A DNA stretch of 64,000 bases from Streptomyces sp. AV19 (GTDB taxonomy: Bacteria; Actinomycetota; Actinomycetes; Streptomycetales; Streptomycetaceae): the NCBI RefSeq assembly GCF_015999245.1, contig NZ_JAEAMR010000016.1, forward strand, positions 107,237 through 171,236, in the 5' to 3' direction. This document shows, in pieces, positions 41,177-49,781 of the stretch. How positions within the stretch are numbered: position 1 is the first letter of the stretch; every line of letters begins with the position of its first letter. Under the pieces are notes generated by a model. That model did no database searches, was not told the DNA's origin, and saw nothing but the letters and a program-made list of their open reading frames with translations. A program made the translations under genes and the position numbers.

Positions 41177-42154
41177 CTATCGCGCCTGACCGGCCGGGGA
41201 GTTGACGCAGCCCCGCACGGTGGCGACCAGGGCCTCCTCCACGGAGTCGGTCTCTTCCGTCAGCACCCGGCAGGGGGCGGGGTCGAGGAAGAGCTCGCGG
41301 GTCAGCAGCGTCTCCAGGGATCCGAGGTGCAGACCGGCCTCCCGGCGGCGGACGGCGTGGACGACGCCGGTCGCGCGCAGACCCGCCCGGAGCAGTGGTG
41401 GGGGCAGACGGTGCACCGGGCGCGGGCGCCCGGCCGCTCGCGCGAGGCGGCCCAACAGGGTTGCCCAGGGGAGGTTCTCGTCCACCACCGGGTATACGCC
41501 CGTCGCCCTCCGCTCGAGCGCTCCCACTGCCGCGCGGGCCACGGTACGGGCGGTGACCACCGCCGTTCCGCCCGGTGGTGCCGCCAGGGGCCAGGGCGAG
41601 CGCAGCCACGGGACCAATGGTGACAACAGCGGGGTGCGGCCCGGAGCGCAGCCGAAGACGAAGGGGATTTCGAGGACGGCGGTCGCCACCCCGGCGTCGG
41701 CGGTCCGCAAGGCGGCACGGGCCTGCTCGACCCTGCTGCGGATGTAGGGATGCCCGGCCGCCAGCCCCAGTTCGGGCCACTGCCGGTGGAAAGCCGTGAA
41801 GTAGGAGCCGAGCACGACGGCCCGGGTGCAGCCCGCCCGCACGGCACCCGTCACCAGCCGGGCCACCGGCGTGACGTTGCCGGCCTCGAAGTACGGGTAC
41901 GCGGGCGCGGGCGGGACGGCGCGGTCGTCCACGCCTGCCGCGAAGACCACACCGTCGTGTCCCCGGAGCAGGCCCGCCGGATCGGCGCAGGTACGGATGT
42001 CGTCGGTGCGGACCACGACGCGGCCGTTGCGCTCCGCGACGGGGCTCGGCCGGCGGGCCAGAACGGTCACCCGGTGCCCGCGTTCGAGCAGTTCTGTCAC
42101 CACGTGGTGGCCCAGCAGTCCCGTACCGCCGACGACAAGGATCCGGAGCGCCAT
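41177..42154 (-). CDS. NAD-dependent epimerase/reductase (extended SDR)
   Basis: A 325-residue extended short-chain dehydrogenase. The Rossmann motif is ILVVGGTGLLGHHVV, followed by DDIRTCADPAGLLRGHDGVV and VVLGSYFTAF. The active-site position reads HPYIRSRVEQAR: the Tyr is kept but the usual YxxxK lysine appears as Arg, so it may be a binding protein, an atypical reductase, or the catalytic pair lies elsewhere. It is divergent from the GMC oxidoreductase, with about 215 bases between them. Substrate unknown. Confidence 0.8.
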   Translation of the reverse strand: MALRILVVGGTGLLGHHVVTELLERGHRVTVLARRPSPVAERNGRVVVRTDDIRTCADPAGLLRGHDGVVFAAGVDDRAVPPAPAYPYFEAGNVTPVARLVTGAVRAGCTRAVVLGSYFTAFHRQWPELGLAAGHPYIRSRVEQARAALRTADAGVATAVLEIPFVFGCAPGRTPLLSPLVPWLRSPWPLAAPPGGTAVVTARTVARAAVGALERRATGVYPVVDENLPWATLLGRLARAAGRPRPVHRLPPPLLRAGLRATGVVHAVRRREAGLHLGSLETLLTRELFLDPAPCRVLTEETDSVEEALVATVRGCVNSPAGQAR

Positions 42155-42284
42155 GTTTTCTCCTTACGGTGAAGCGATGTTCCATGACAGCGCGACGCAG
42201 CTTCGCATCAACGGCCGTACCGGCGAAGGCAACGCCCGGCCATTCGCCGACGATTCCGTGTTCGCCTTCCCCCGGCCGCACCAC

Positions 42285-42320
42285 CCATTGGTGTGCAGTG
42301 CGCCATTGGTGTGCAGTGCG
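42285..42320. repeat. Exact 18-base tandem duplication before the GMC oxidoreductase
   Basis: CCATTGGTGTGCAGTGCG occurs twice head to tail. Each unit has a CCATTGG core. It lies 50-85 bases upstream of the GMC start, in the divergent promoter region, and could be a pair of regulator half-sites or a recent slippage duplication. Confidence 0.85.
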
Positions 42321-42370
42321 GGCCGTCTCGGTCCACCCCCTGCACCGGCCCCCTAGCGTGAGGAGTTGTG

Positions 42371-43948
42371 ATGCCTTCACGTCGCCGGTTCGCCGGCCTG
42401 TGCTCCGGCGGTGCGCTCGGCGCGCTGACCGCGCTGACCCTGGGCGGCGGGGGCGACAGGGCGTGGGCAACTGCCGCTGCCCGGACCCGTTTCCGCGCCA
42501 TCGTCGTGGGCTCGGGCTTCGGCGGTTCGGTGGCGGCACTGCGGCTGGGCGAGGCCGGGGTGGACACGCTGGTGCTGGAGCGCGGTCAGGAATGGCGGAC
42601 CAGCCCGACGCGTGCGGTCTTCGGCTCCCAGGAACGCGTCCGCGGATCGATGTTCTGGTTCCGCTCCGTCGCCCGCTGGCCGGGCGTTCTGCCCGTCCCG
42701 GTCCGGCCGCAACCGGGGCTGGCCGAGGTGTCGGAGCAGCCGCATCTCGACATCCTGTGCGCCGCGGCGGTCGGCGGCGGCTCCGTCATGTACACCGGGG
42801 CCACCGTCGCGCCGTCCCGGCCCTCCTTCGCGTCGCTCTATCCCCCGCGGCTGTCCTACGACGAGTTCGCGACCCGCTGGTTCCCCCGTGCCGTGGCCGG
42901 ACTGGGCGCGACCGTGATGCCGCCGGACATCTACGCCTCGCCGCCCTTCACCCATTCCCGGCTGTGGGACCGGCAGATGCGACGCGCGGGGCACGTGCCC
43001 GCGCCCGCGCTGTCCACCTTCGACTGGGACGTGCTGCGGGAGGAACTGCGCGGCAGGGTCCGTCCCTCGGCGATCGCGGGCGAAACGGACTTCGGCTGCT
43101 CGAACGGAGCCAAGAAGTCCCTCACGCGTTCCTACCTGCCCCGGGCGCTGAGCACCGGTCACGTCCAGCTCAGACCGCTGCACGAGGTCCGCGCGATCCG
43201 CCCGCGGCGCCATGGCGGTTACGCCCTGGAGGTACGCAGGCTCACCCCGTCCGGCACCGTCGTCGGCACCGACGAGTACACCTGCGACCTCCTCTTCCTG
43301 TGCTCGGGCACGCTGAACACCAACCGCCTTCTCGTGGCGGCCCGGGACCGCGGTGACCTCCCCGGCCTGCCGGCCGCCGTCGGCACCGGCTTCGGTACCA
43401 ACGGCGACCAGATCGGCGTCCGTTCCACGCTCCTGGACCGCACCGGACCGTCCCAGGGAGCCCCGTGCGCCTCCACGTACTTCTCCCCCCGTGCCTACCT
43501 TCAGCCGGCCCGGGTCGAAAACTGGCAGTGGCTGGGAGCGCACGGACTCCCCCTGCTGTTCACGCTCCTGCTCACCGTCGACCACGACCACCGCGGCCGG
43601 TTCGTCCACCACCCCGGCGACGACCGGGCCCGGCTCGCGGACTGGACCCCGGCCAAGCAACAGCCCTCCGCCCACACGCTTGCCCAGTACCAGGCGGACG
43701 TGCTGTCCGCCAACCCCGGCCTCGTCACGGTCGCGCTGAACTACCCCGCCCCCTTCACCGCCCATCCCCTGGGCGGCTGCGTCATCGGCCGCTGCACCGA
43801 CCTCGAGGGCCGGGTCGAGGGCATGCCGGGCCTGTACGTGCTGGACGGTTCGCTGATCCCCGGCAACGTGGGCGGCGCCAACCCCTCCCTGATGATCACG
43901 GCTCTCGCGGAGCGGGCCATGGCCGGGATCGTTGCCGCGGGCGGTTAG
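42371..43948 (+). CDS. Tat-exported GMC/cholesterol-oxidase-like oxidoreductase
   Basis: A 525-residue FAD enzyme. The leader PSRRRFAGLCSGGALGALTA is a good twin-arginine signal, ending near AWATA. FAD-binding motif: AIVVGSGFGGSVAALRLGE. The middle VGGGSVMYTGATV and the C-terminal AHPLGGCVIGR with LIPGNVGGANPSL are characteristic of the cholesterol oxidase branch of GMC enzymes. It probably oxidises a secondary alcohol outside the membrane with O2. ATG at 42371 is 5 bases after AGGAG; the GTG three bases earlier is less well placed. Confidence 0.88.
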   Translation: MPSRRRFAGLCSGGALGALTALTLGGGGDRAWATAAARTRFRAIVVGSGFGGSVAALRLGEAGVDTLVLERGQEWRTSPTRAVFGSQERVRGSMFWFRSVARWPGVLPVPVRPQPGLAEVSEQPHLDILCAAAVGGGSVMYTGATVAPSRPSFASLYPPRLSYDEFATRWFPRAVAGLGATVMPPDIYASPPFTHSRLWDRQMRRAGHVPAPALSTFDWDVLREELRGRVRPSAIAGETDFGCSNGAKKSLTRSYLPRALSTGHVQLRPLHEVRAIRPRRHGGYALEVRRLTPSGTVVGTDEYTCDLLFLCSGTLNTNRLLVAARDRGDLPGLPAAVGTGFGTNGDQIGVRSTLLDRTGPSQGAPCASTYFSPRAYLQPARVENWQWLGAHGLPLLFTLLLTVDHDHRGRFVHHPGDDRARLADWTPAKQQPSAHTLAQYQADVLSANPGLVTVALNYPAPFTAHPLGGCVIGRCTDLEGRVEGMPGLYVLDGSLIPGNVGGANPSLMITALAERAMAGIVAAGG

Positions 43949-44062
43949 GGCGGGAGGGGCAGCGGTTCCGGCCGCGGCCACTGCTCATCGGTCAGGTCGA
44001 GCCGCCTCGTCACCGCCAGGGTGGCCACGAGGTCTCCGATGTCCAGGTTCTTCCTGGTCGAT
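43945..44062 (-). mobile_element. N-terminal remnant of an IS5-type transposase
   Basis: Minus-strand translation gives VTRRLDLTDEQWPRPEPLPL then a stop. The LTDEQWxxxEPLLP pattern is the start of IS5/IS1647-type transposases common in Streptomyces. Only about 25-35 residues remain, cut at the end of the GMC gene, whose stop codon it overlaps. No terminal inverted repeats or target duplication were identified. Confidence 0.5.
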
Positions 44063-44175
44063 GAACATCTGCCGGAGACCTCACTTACCTCACGGTCACG
44101 ACACGCCCGTCACACCGGACTTCGAGGCAGACCCCCGGGTACCTGGTGCCGAGGCGTGACCGATGAGCACGAGCA

Positions 44176-44556
44176 TCAGAGTGGGGCGAGGCGGGCCTTG
44201 AGCAGGCAGAACTCATTGCCTTCGGGGTCGGCCAGGACATGCCACTGTTCCTCCCCTGTCTGGCCGATGTCGGCCGGGCGCGCACCGAGCTTCAGAAGGC
44301 GTTCGAGCTCGGCGTCCTGATCGCGGTCGGTGGCGTTGACATCGATGTGCAGCCGGGATTTCCCCTTTTCCGGCTCGTCCCTGCGACTGAGGAAGATCGT
44401 CGGCTGCGGACCGCCGAACCCTTCGCGCGGCCCGATCTCCATCGAGCCGTCGTCCTCGCGGTCGAGCACGACGAAGTCCAGGACCTCGCACCAGAACCGC
44501 GCCAGCGCCTCGGGGTCGCGGCAACCGAGCACGAGCTCACCGATACGACATGCCAT
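44176..44556 (-). CDS. VOC-family (glyoxalase-like) protein, paralogue of the one at 30.6 kb
   Basis: A 126-residue VOC protein beginning MACRIGELVLGCRDPEALAR. From SRLHIDVNATDRDQDAELER to the C-terminus it is almost identical to the protein at 30632-31015, while the first half has diverged (for example EIGPREGFGGPQPTIFL). That suggests two sub-family members with different substrates but a conserved second module. It is a single gene on the minus strand next to the transposase remnant. Confidence 0.85.
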   Translation of the reverse strand: MACRIGELVLGCRDPEALARFWCEVLDFVVLDREDDGSMEIGPREGFGGPQPTIFLSRRDEPEKGKSRLHIDVNATDRDQDAELERLLKLGARPADIGQTGEEQWHVLADPEGNEFCLLKARLAPL

Positions 44557-44570
44557 GACGAAACCTGCTC

Positions 44571-44836
44571 TCAGCCCGGGAACTGCCGGGAAAGCAGCCC
44601 ACGAACCCCATGGGCTCCCCGGCGGTGAAACCAACCCCGTGACCGTACCGAACGAGGTGAGCACGAGCGAATGATTTCAGGGCCGGCCCTGCCCGGGCAG
44701 CCGGGCAAGGCCGTTGGCCACGCAGTGGAGAAGCCGACTGCTCGGCGGCGGACGCCGGTGGGTCGACAAGCGGCAGCATCGCGAGGGCTGTGAGGAGCGC
44801 TGTCGCCGACAACGCCCACCCCTTCCAGAGCGCCAT
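44571..44836 (-). pseudogene. Possible remnant of a secreted protein gene
   Basis: A minus-strand ATG at 44836 starts a convincing signal-peptide sequence, MALWKGWALSATALLTALAM, with a cleavage-like ASA|AE site, but the reading frame then loses protein character. It probably represents the 5' end of a degraded exported-hydrolase gene. The rest of the 44.6-45.1 kb stretch shows no other supported gene. Confidence 0.3.
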
Positions 44837-45073
44837 GGAGCAGTGGCAGCAGAGCCGGGCCGCCCGGGGCGCCGGGCAGGAGTAAGGATCTCTGCCTGCT
44901 TCGGCTGGGCCCAGGAAGCTGTGCGCAGCGGTGGCGCTGCCGCCTCCTCCTGCCGCACCCGCCACTTCACCAAGGCGCCCCGGCCGGCGAAGCTGCCGCG
45001 GGTTCCCGCAAAGGGCGAAGGACTGTGGCCCGGCCAGGAGTCGACTCTGACTCCGGGGCCAAAAGGACGGAGG

Positions 45074-45087
45074 GGGCCATTCGGCCC
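45074..45087. promoter_or_regulatory. DevR/OsdR-box-like dyad upstream of the response regulator
   Basis: GGGCC and GGCCC separated by four bases (ATTC), within a slightly longer GGGGGCC context. The 5-4-5 layout matches the DosR/DevR box architecture (GGGAC-N4-GTCCC). It lies 73-86 bases before the regulator's GTG, suggesting autoregulation. Single-copy evidence only. Confidence 0.4.
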
Positions 45088-45159
45088 ATGGCACCGCCTC
45101 GTACGATCGCTCATGATCGAGGCAGCGCCGCAGCGGCGCCGACCGTGACAGGAGGGGCA

Positions 45160-45840
45160 GTGGAACAGGCGAGGGTCTTCTCCCGGGAGGAGCCGGTCCG
45201 GGTGTTCCTCCTGGACGATCACGAGGTGGTCCGGCGCGGCATCCAGGACCTCCTGGACGCGGAGGACGACATCACGGTCGTCGGCGAGGCGGGCACCATC
45301 GAGCAGGCCCTCGCCCGGGGTCCGGCGCTGCGTCCCGACGTGGCCGTGCTGGACGTGCGGCTGCCCGACGGCGACGGCATCACCGTCTGCCGGGAGCTGC
45401 GCTCGCGCATGCCGCAGCTCGCCTGTCTGATGCTCACCTCCTTCGACGACGACGATGCGCTGCTCGACGCGATCATGGCGGGGGCGGCGGGGTACGTGCT
45501 CAAGCAGATCAAGGGCTCCGATCTGGTCGCGGCCATCCGCACGGTCGCCTCCGGCCAGTCCATGCTCGATCCGGCCACGACCGCGCGCCTGATGAGCAGC
45601 CTGCGCGGGGAGGAGGACGAGCAGCCGGCGGACGAGCGCCTCGCCGGGCTGTCGCCCCGGGAGCGGGACATCCTGGCGCTGATCGGCGAGGGCATGACGA
45701 ACCGTCAGATCGGGCACCGTCTCTACCTCTCCGAGAAGACGGTCAAGAACCATATCTCCCGGCTGCTGGCCAAGCTGGGCGTCGAGCGCCGCATCCAGGC
45801 GGCCGTGATCGCCTCGGAGGCGGCCCGCGCCGGCGGATGA
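45160..45840 (+). CDS. NarL/DevR-family response regulator (OsdR-like)
   Basis: A 226-residue regulator. Receiver domain: residues 12-130, with Asp19/Asp20 in FLLDDHEVV, phospho-acceptor Asp65 in VAVLDVRLPDGDG, and LTSFDDDDALLDAI / YVLKQIKGSDL. LuxR-type HTH: about 155-220 (LSPRERDILALIGEGMTNRQ, YLSEKTVKNHISRLLAKLGV). The receiver and RERDILALIGEG helix resemble mycobacterial DevR/DosR and Streptomyces OsdR, which govern hypoxia and nitric-oxide dormancy genes. GTG at 45160 has GGAGG just upstream. The matching sensor kinase is about 7.4 kb to the right. It converges with the phosphoketolase gene. Confidence 0.88.
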   Translation: MEQARVFSREEPVRVFLLDDHEVVRRGIQDLLDAEDDITVVGEAGTIEQALARGPALRPDVAVLDVRLPDGDGITVCRELRSRMPQLACLMLTSFDDDDALLDAIMAGAAGYVLKQIKGSDLVAAIRTVASGQSMLDPATTARLMSSLRGEEDEQPADERLAGLSPRERDILALIGEGMTNRQIGHRLYLSEKTVKNHISRLLAKLGVERRIQAAVIASEAARAGG

Positions 45841-45850
45841 GCCGGGGTGA

Positions 45851-48214
45851 TCAGCCGCCGTCCCAGGTCCAGTCGGCGACCTCCGGCAGGTCGGTGCCGT
45901 GTTCGCGGATCCACGTGTGGTGGCGGGTGCGGACGTCGGCCATCGCCTGCCGCACCCGCGCCGCGCGGACGGCGAGGCCGGGGACTCGGTCGATGACGTC
46001 CATGACGAGCCGGTAGCGGTCGAGGTCGTTGCGGACGACCATGTCGAACGGTGTGGTCGTCGTGCCCGATTCCTTGTAGCCGCGCACGTGCAACTGCGCG
46101 TGGACGGCCCGCCGGTAGGCGAGGCGGTGGATCAGCCAGGGGTAGCCGTGGTAGGCGAAGACGACCGGCCGGTCCCGGGTGAACAGTGCGTCGAACTCGT
46201 GGTCCGGCATACCGTGCGGGTGTTCCTCCCGGGGCATCAGGCGTGTCATGTCGACGACGTTGACGACGCGCAGGGCCAGGCCGGGCAGGTGCCGCCGGAT
46301 CAACTGGGCGGCGGCCAGGGCTTCTTGGGTCGGCACGTCGCCCGCGCAGGCGAGGACGGCGTCAGGCTCGCGTGTGCCGTCCTCCGTGCCCGCCCATTCC
46401 CAGATGCCGGCGCCCCGGGCGCAGTGGGCGCGGGCCTCCTGCATGCCGAGCCAGTCGAAGCAGGGCTGCTTGCCGGCGACGATCACGTTGACGTAGTCGC
46501 GGCTGCGCAGGGCGTGGTCGGCGACGGAGAGCAGGGTGTTGGCGTCCGGGGGGAGGTAGACGCGGACGACTTCGGGGCTCTTGTTGAGGATGTGGTCGAC
46601 GAAGCCGGGGTCCTGGTGGGAGAAGCCGTTGTGGTCCTGGCGCCAGACGTGCGAGGTGAGGAGGTAGTTGAGGGAGGCGACGGGCCGGCGCCAGGGCAGG
46701 GTGCGGGAGACCTTGAGCCACTTGATGTGCTGGTTGACCATGGAGTCGACGATGTGGACGAACGCCTCGTAGCTGGAGAAGAGTCCGTGCCGCCCGGTGA
46801 GGAGGTAGCCCTCCAGCCAGCCCTGGCAGAGGTGTTCGGAGAGCACCTCCATCACGCGGCCGTGCCGGCCCAGGTGTTCGTCGACCGGCAGGACGTCGGC
46901 CTGCCAGGCCTTGTCGGTGACGGAGAGGACGGCGTCGAGCCGGTTGGAGGCGGTCTCGTCGGGACCGACGAGGCGGAAGTCGCGGCGGTCCTCGGTGGCG
47001 GCCATGACGTCGGCCAGCAGTCCGCCGAGGGCGCGGGTGGGTTCGTGCAGGGCGGCGCCCGGCCTGTCGACGGCGACCGCGTGCCGTTCCGGCGGCGGCA
47101 GGGGCAGCGCGCGCAGGAGCAGGCCACCGTTGGCGTGCGGGGTGGCGCCCAGCCGCCGGGGTCCTTCGGGGACGCGGGCCAGGACCTCGGGTACGGGCCT
47201 GCCGCCGGCGTCGAAGAGCTCCTCGGGGCGGTACGAGCGCAGCCACTGCTCCAGTTGGCGCAGGTGCTCGGGGTTGGTCCGCACGCCTGCCAGCGGGACC
47301 TGGTGGGCGCGCCAGGTGCCTTCGACGGGCAGGCCGTCGACTTCATGCGGGCCGGTCCAGCCCTTGGGGGTGCGCAGCACGATCACGGGCCAGGAGGGCC
47401 GGTCGGTGATGCCGTCGGCGCGGGCCGTGCGGCGGATGGCGTCGATGTGGTCGAGGGCCGTGTCCAGGGCGGCGGCCAGGGCCCGGTGCACCTGGGCCGG
47501 GTCGTCGCCGGTGACGTGCAGGGGGTGGTGGCCGTAGCCGTGCAGCAGGCGGTCGAGCTCGTGCTCGGGGAGGCGGGCCAGGACCGTCGGGTTGGCGATC
47601 TTGTAGCCGTTGAGGTGCAGGATCGGCAGGACGGCGCCGTCGTGGACGGGGTCGAGGAACTTGTTCGAGTGCCAGGAGGCGGCCAGCGGCCCGGTCTCGG
47701 CCTCGCCGTCCCCGATGACGCAGGCCACGAGCAGGTCCGGGTTGTCGAACGCGGCCCCGTAGGCGTGGGCCAGCGCGTACCCCAGCTCCCCGCCCTCGTG
47801 GATCGACCCGGGCGTCTCGGGCGCCACATGACTGGGCACTCCGCCGGGGAAGGAGAACTGCCGGAACAAGCGCGCCATGCCGTCCGCGTCACGCGTCACG
47901 TCCGGGTACGTCTCGGTGTAGCTGCCCTCCAGCCACGCGTTGGCCAGCACGGCCGGCCCGCCGTGCCCCGGCCCCCACACGCACAACGCGTCCAGGCCAC
48001 GGGCGCGGATCACCCGGTTGAGGTGGGTGTACACGAGGTTGAGCCCGGGTGAGGTCCCCCAGTGGCCCAGCAGCCGGGGCTTGACGTGCTCCGGCCGGAG
48101 GGGCTCTCTCAGCAGGGCGTTGCCGAGAAGGTAGATCTGCCCGACGGCCAGGTAGTTCGCGGCGCGCCAGTGGGCGTCCAGGGCGGACAGTTCCTCGTCG
48201 GGGAGGTCGGCCAT
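45851..48214 (-). CDS. Phosphoketolase (xylulose-5-P / fructose-6-P)
   Basis: A 787-residue thiamine-diphosphate enzyme of full family length. Features: GHWGTSPGLNLVYTHLNRVI, WGPGHGGPAVLANAWLEGSY, TPP-binding IGDGEAETGPLAASWHSNKF, LRTPKGWTGP, and the C-terminal TTTPFDMVVRNDLDRYRL. It splits xylulose-5-P or fructose-6-P with phosphate to acetyl-P and a smaller sugar phosphate, giving acetyl-P without pyruvate decarboxylation. That is useful under low oxygen, consistent with the DevR-like regulator next to it. ATG at 48214 is the family start (MADLPDEELSALDAHWRA); the frame is open further upstream. Confidence 0.95.
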   Translation of the reverse strand: MADLPDEELSALDAHWRAANYLAVGQIYLLGNALLREPLRPEHVKPRLLGHWGTSPGLNLVYTHLNRVIRARGLDALCVWGPGHGGPAVLANAWLEGSYTETYPDVTRDADGMARLFRQFSFPGGVPSHVAPETPGSIHEGGELGYALAHAYGAAFDNPDLLVACVIGDGEAETGPLAASWHSNKFLDPVHDGAVLPILHLNGYKIANPTVLARLPEHELDRLLHGYGHHPLHVTGDDPAQVHRALAAALDTALDHIDAIRRTARADGITDRPSWPVIVLRTPKGWTGPHEVDGLPVEGTWRAHQVPLAGVRTNPEHLRQLEQWLRSYRPEELFDAGGRPVPEVLARVPEGPRRLGATPHANGGLLLRALPLPPPERHAVAVDRPGAALHEPTRALGGLLADVMAATEDRRDFRLVGPDETASNRLDAVLSVTDKAWQADVLPVDEHLGRHGRVMEVLSEHLCQGWLEGYLLTGRHGLFSSYEAFVHIVDSMVNQHIKWLKVSRTLPWRRPVASLNYLLTSHVWRQDHNGFSHQDPGFVDHILNKSPEVVRVYLPPDANTLLSVADHALRSRDYVNVIVAGKQPCFDWLGMQEARAHCARGAGIWEWAGTEDGTREPDAVLACAGDVPTQEALAAAQLIRRHLPGLALRVVNVVDMTRLMPREEHPHGMPDHEFDALFTRDRPVVFAYHGYPWLIHRLAYRRAVHAQLHVRGYKESGTTTTPFDMVVRNDLDRYRLVMDVIDRVPGLAVRAARVRQAMADVRTRHHTWIREHGTDLPEVADWTWDGG

Positions 48215-48233
48215 GGATCCCACGGTTCCACGG

Positions 48234-48249
48234 GGCGGGTGTGCCCGCC
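48234..48249. promoter_or_regulatory. Palindrome upstream of the phosphoketolase gene
   Basis: GGCGGG and CCCGCC separated by TGTG, 20 bases upstream of the phosphoketolase ATG in the divergent promoter region shared with the PAP2 gene. Could be an operator or 5'-leader hairpin; the four-base centre is the same spacing as in the DevR-like dyad, but the arms differ. Confidence 0.35.
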
Positions 48250-48314
48250 ACGGGGCGGGTGCGGTTCGGGCGAAGCCCGCGCATCCGCCATCGCGGACGG
48301 GGTAACCGTGCTCC

Positions 48315-49781
48315 ATGCGCGAGAAGCTGATCTCCTGGGACCGGTCGCTGTTCGAGCTGGTCGCCGCGCGGCACTGGCCGGGCGGGGACCGGGTGCTGCC
48401 GCTGCTGTCCCACAGCGCCGACCACGGGCTGCTGTGGTTCGGGGTGGCGGGCGCGGCCGCTCTGGCGGGCGGGCCGGGGGCCGGACGGGCGGCGGTGCGC
48501 GGGGTGGCCTCGCTGGCACTGGCGTCCGCGACGGTGAACACGCTGGGCAAGCGGGCGGTGCGGCGCGGGCGTCCGATACTGGACGTCGTGCCGGTGATAC
48601 GGCGGCTGAGCAGGCAGCCGTTCACCACCTCCTTCCCCTCCGGCCATTCCGCCTCGGCGGCGGCCTTCGCGACCGGGGTGGCGCTGGAGCGACCGGGCTG
48701 GGGGCCGGCGCTGGCCCCGCTCGCCTTCTCGGTCTGCTTCTCCCGGGTCTACACCGGGGTGCACTACCCGGGCGACGTGCTGGCCGGCGCGGCGCTGGGC
48801 GCGGGCGCCGCGCTCGCCGTACGGGCGCTCGTGCCCGCCCGGGAGCCGTCCGTCCCGTCGGCCCGGCCGCGCGCCGACGCCCCCGCGCTGCCGGACGGCC
48901 GGGGCCTGGTCGTGGTGGCCAGCGCCACCGCCGGGCAGCGGCTGACGGTCCGCGACGACCCGGGCGCCGAGGTGCGCGCCGAGCTGCCGCTGGCCGAGGT
49001 GGTCCCCTGCGGCCCGGCCGGCTCGCTCCCGGACGCGCTGGAGAAGGCCGCCGTGCGCGCGGCCGAACTGGGCGGGGCGCTGGGGGCGTTCGGTGGTGAC
49101 GGCACGGTCAACGCGGCGGCCCGCGCGGCCGTCCGCCACCGGCTCCCCCTGGCCGTGCTGCCCGGCGGCACCTACAACCACTTCGCCCGCGACTTGGGCA
49201 TCACGTCGGTGGCGGACGCCGCGCGGGCGGTGCGGGCGGGCCGGGCGGTCGCGGTGGACGTGGGCCGCTTCGGCGACGACGGGCGCTTCGACGGGCTCTT
49301 CCTCAACACTTTCAGCATCGGCTCATACCCGGAGCTGGTGCGCGTCCGGGAGCGCTGGGCGCCGCGCGTCGGCGCCTTCCCCGCGGGGGTGGCCGCCGCG
49401 CTGCACGTCCTGCGGACCGCCGAGCCGGTGCGCCTGCGGGTCGACGGCCGCCGCCGGGACGTGTGGTCCCTGGTCGCCGGCAACTGCGCCTACCGGGGCC
49501 TGGGCCCCACCCCCTTGCGGCGGCACAGCCTGGCGGACGGCGTCCTGGAGGTCCGCATGATCCTCTCCGGCCGCCTGGCCCGCACCCGCCTGCTGGCCGC
49601 CGCCCTGACCGGGGTCCTCAAGCACTCCCCCGTCCTGCGCGCCTCCCGGGTGCGCGGCCTGCGCGTCGACGGCCTCGTCCCCGGCACGCATCTGTCCTTC
49701 GACGGGGAAGTCGCCCCGGCTCCGGCGTCGGTGACGCTGACGAAGGAGAGGCAGGCGCTGGTCGTCTACCGGCCGCGCTGA
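48315..49781 (+). CDS. Bifunctional PAP2 phosphatase / diacylglycerol-kinase-like lipid kinase
   Basis: A 488-residue fusion. Residues 1-175 are a membrane PAP2 phosphatase with the three acid-phosphatase motifs: KRAVRRGRP, PSGHSASAAAF and SRVYTGVHYPGD. Residues about 195-488 are a DAGK/YegS-type catalytic domain with the nucleotide loop GAFGGDGTVNAAARA and VLPGGTYNHFARDLGI. It should dephosphorylate and rephosphorylate membrane lipids such as undecaprenyl- or phosphatidyl-type substrates. The 3' end overlaps the convergent aldo-keto reductase gene by 16 bases. Divergent from the phosphoketolase. Confidence 0.92.
   Translation: MREKLISWDRSLFELVAARHWPGGDRVLPLLSHSADHGLLWFGVAGAAALAGGPGAGRAAVRGVASLALASATVNTLGKRAVRRGRPILDVVPVIRRLSRQPFTTSFPSGHSASAAAFATGVALERPGWGPALAPLAFSVCFSRVYTGVHYPGDVLAGAALGAGAALAVRALVPAREPSVPSARPRADAPALPDGRGLVVVASATAGQRLTVRDDPGAEVRAELPLAEVVPCGPAGSLPDALEKAAVRAAELGGALGAFGGDGTVNAAARAAVRHRLPLAVLPGGTYNHFARDLGITSVADAARAVRAGRAVAVDVGRFGDDGRFDGLFLNTFSIGSYPELVRVRERWAPRVGAFPAGVAAALHVLRTAEPVRLRVDGRRRDVWSLVAGNCAYRGLGPTPLRRHSLADGVLEVRMILSGRLARTRLLAAALTGVLKHSPVLRASRVRGLRVDGLVPGTHLSFDGEVAPAPASVTLTKERQALVVYRPR

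Noticed and set aside
42377..43981. A 534-codon minus-strand frame antisense to the GMC oxidoreductase
   Set aside because: Shadow of the GMC gene: no domains, while the plus strand has an FAD motif and a Tat leader.
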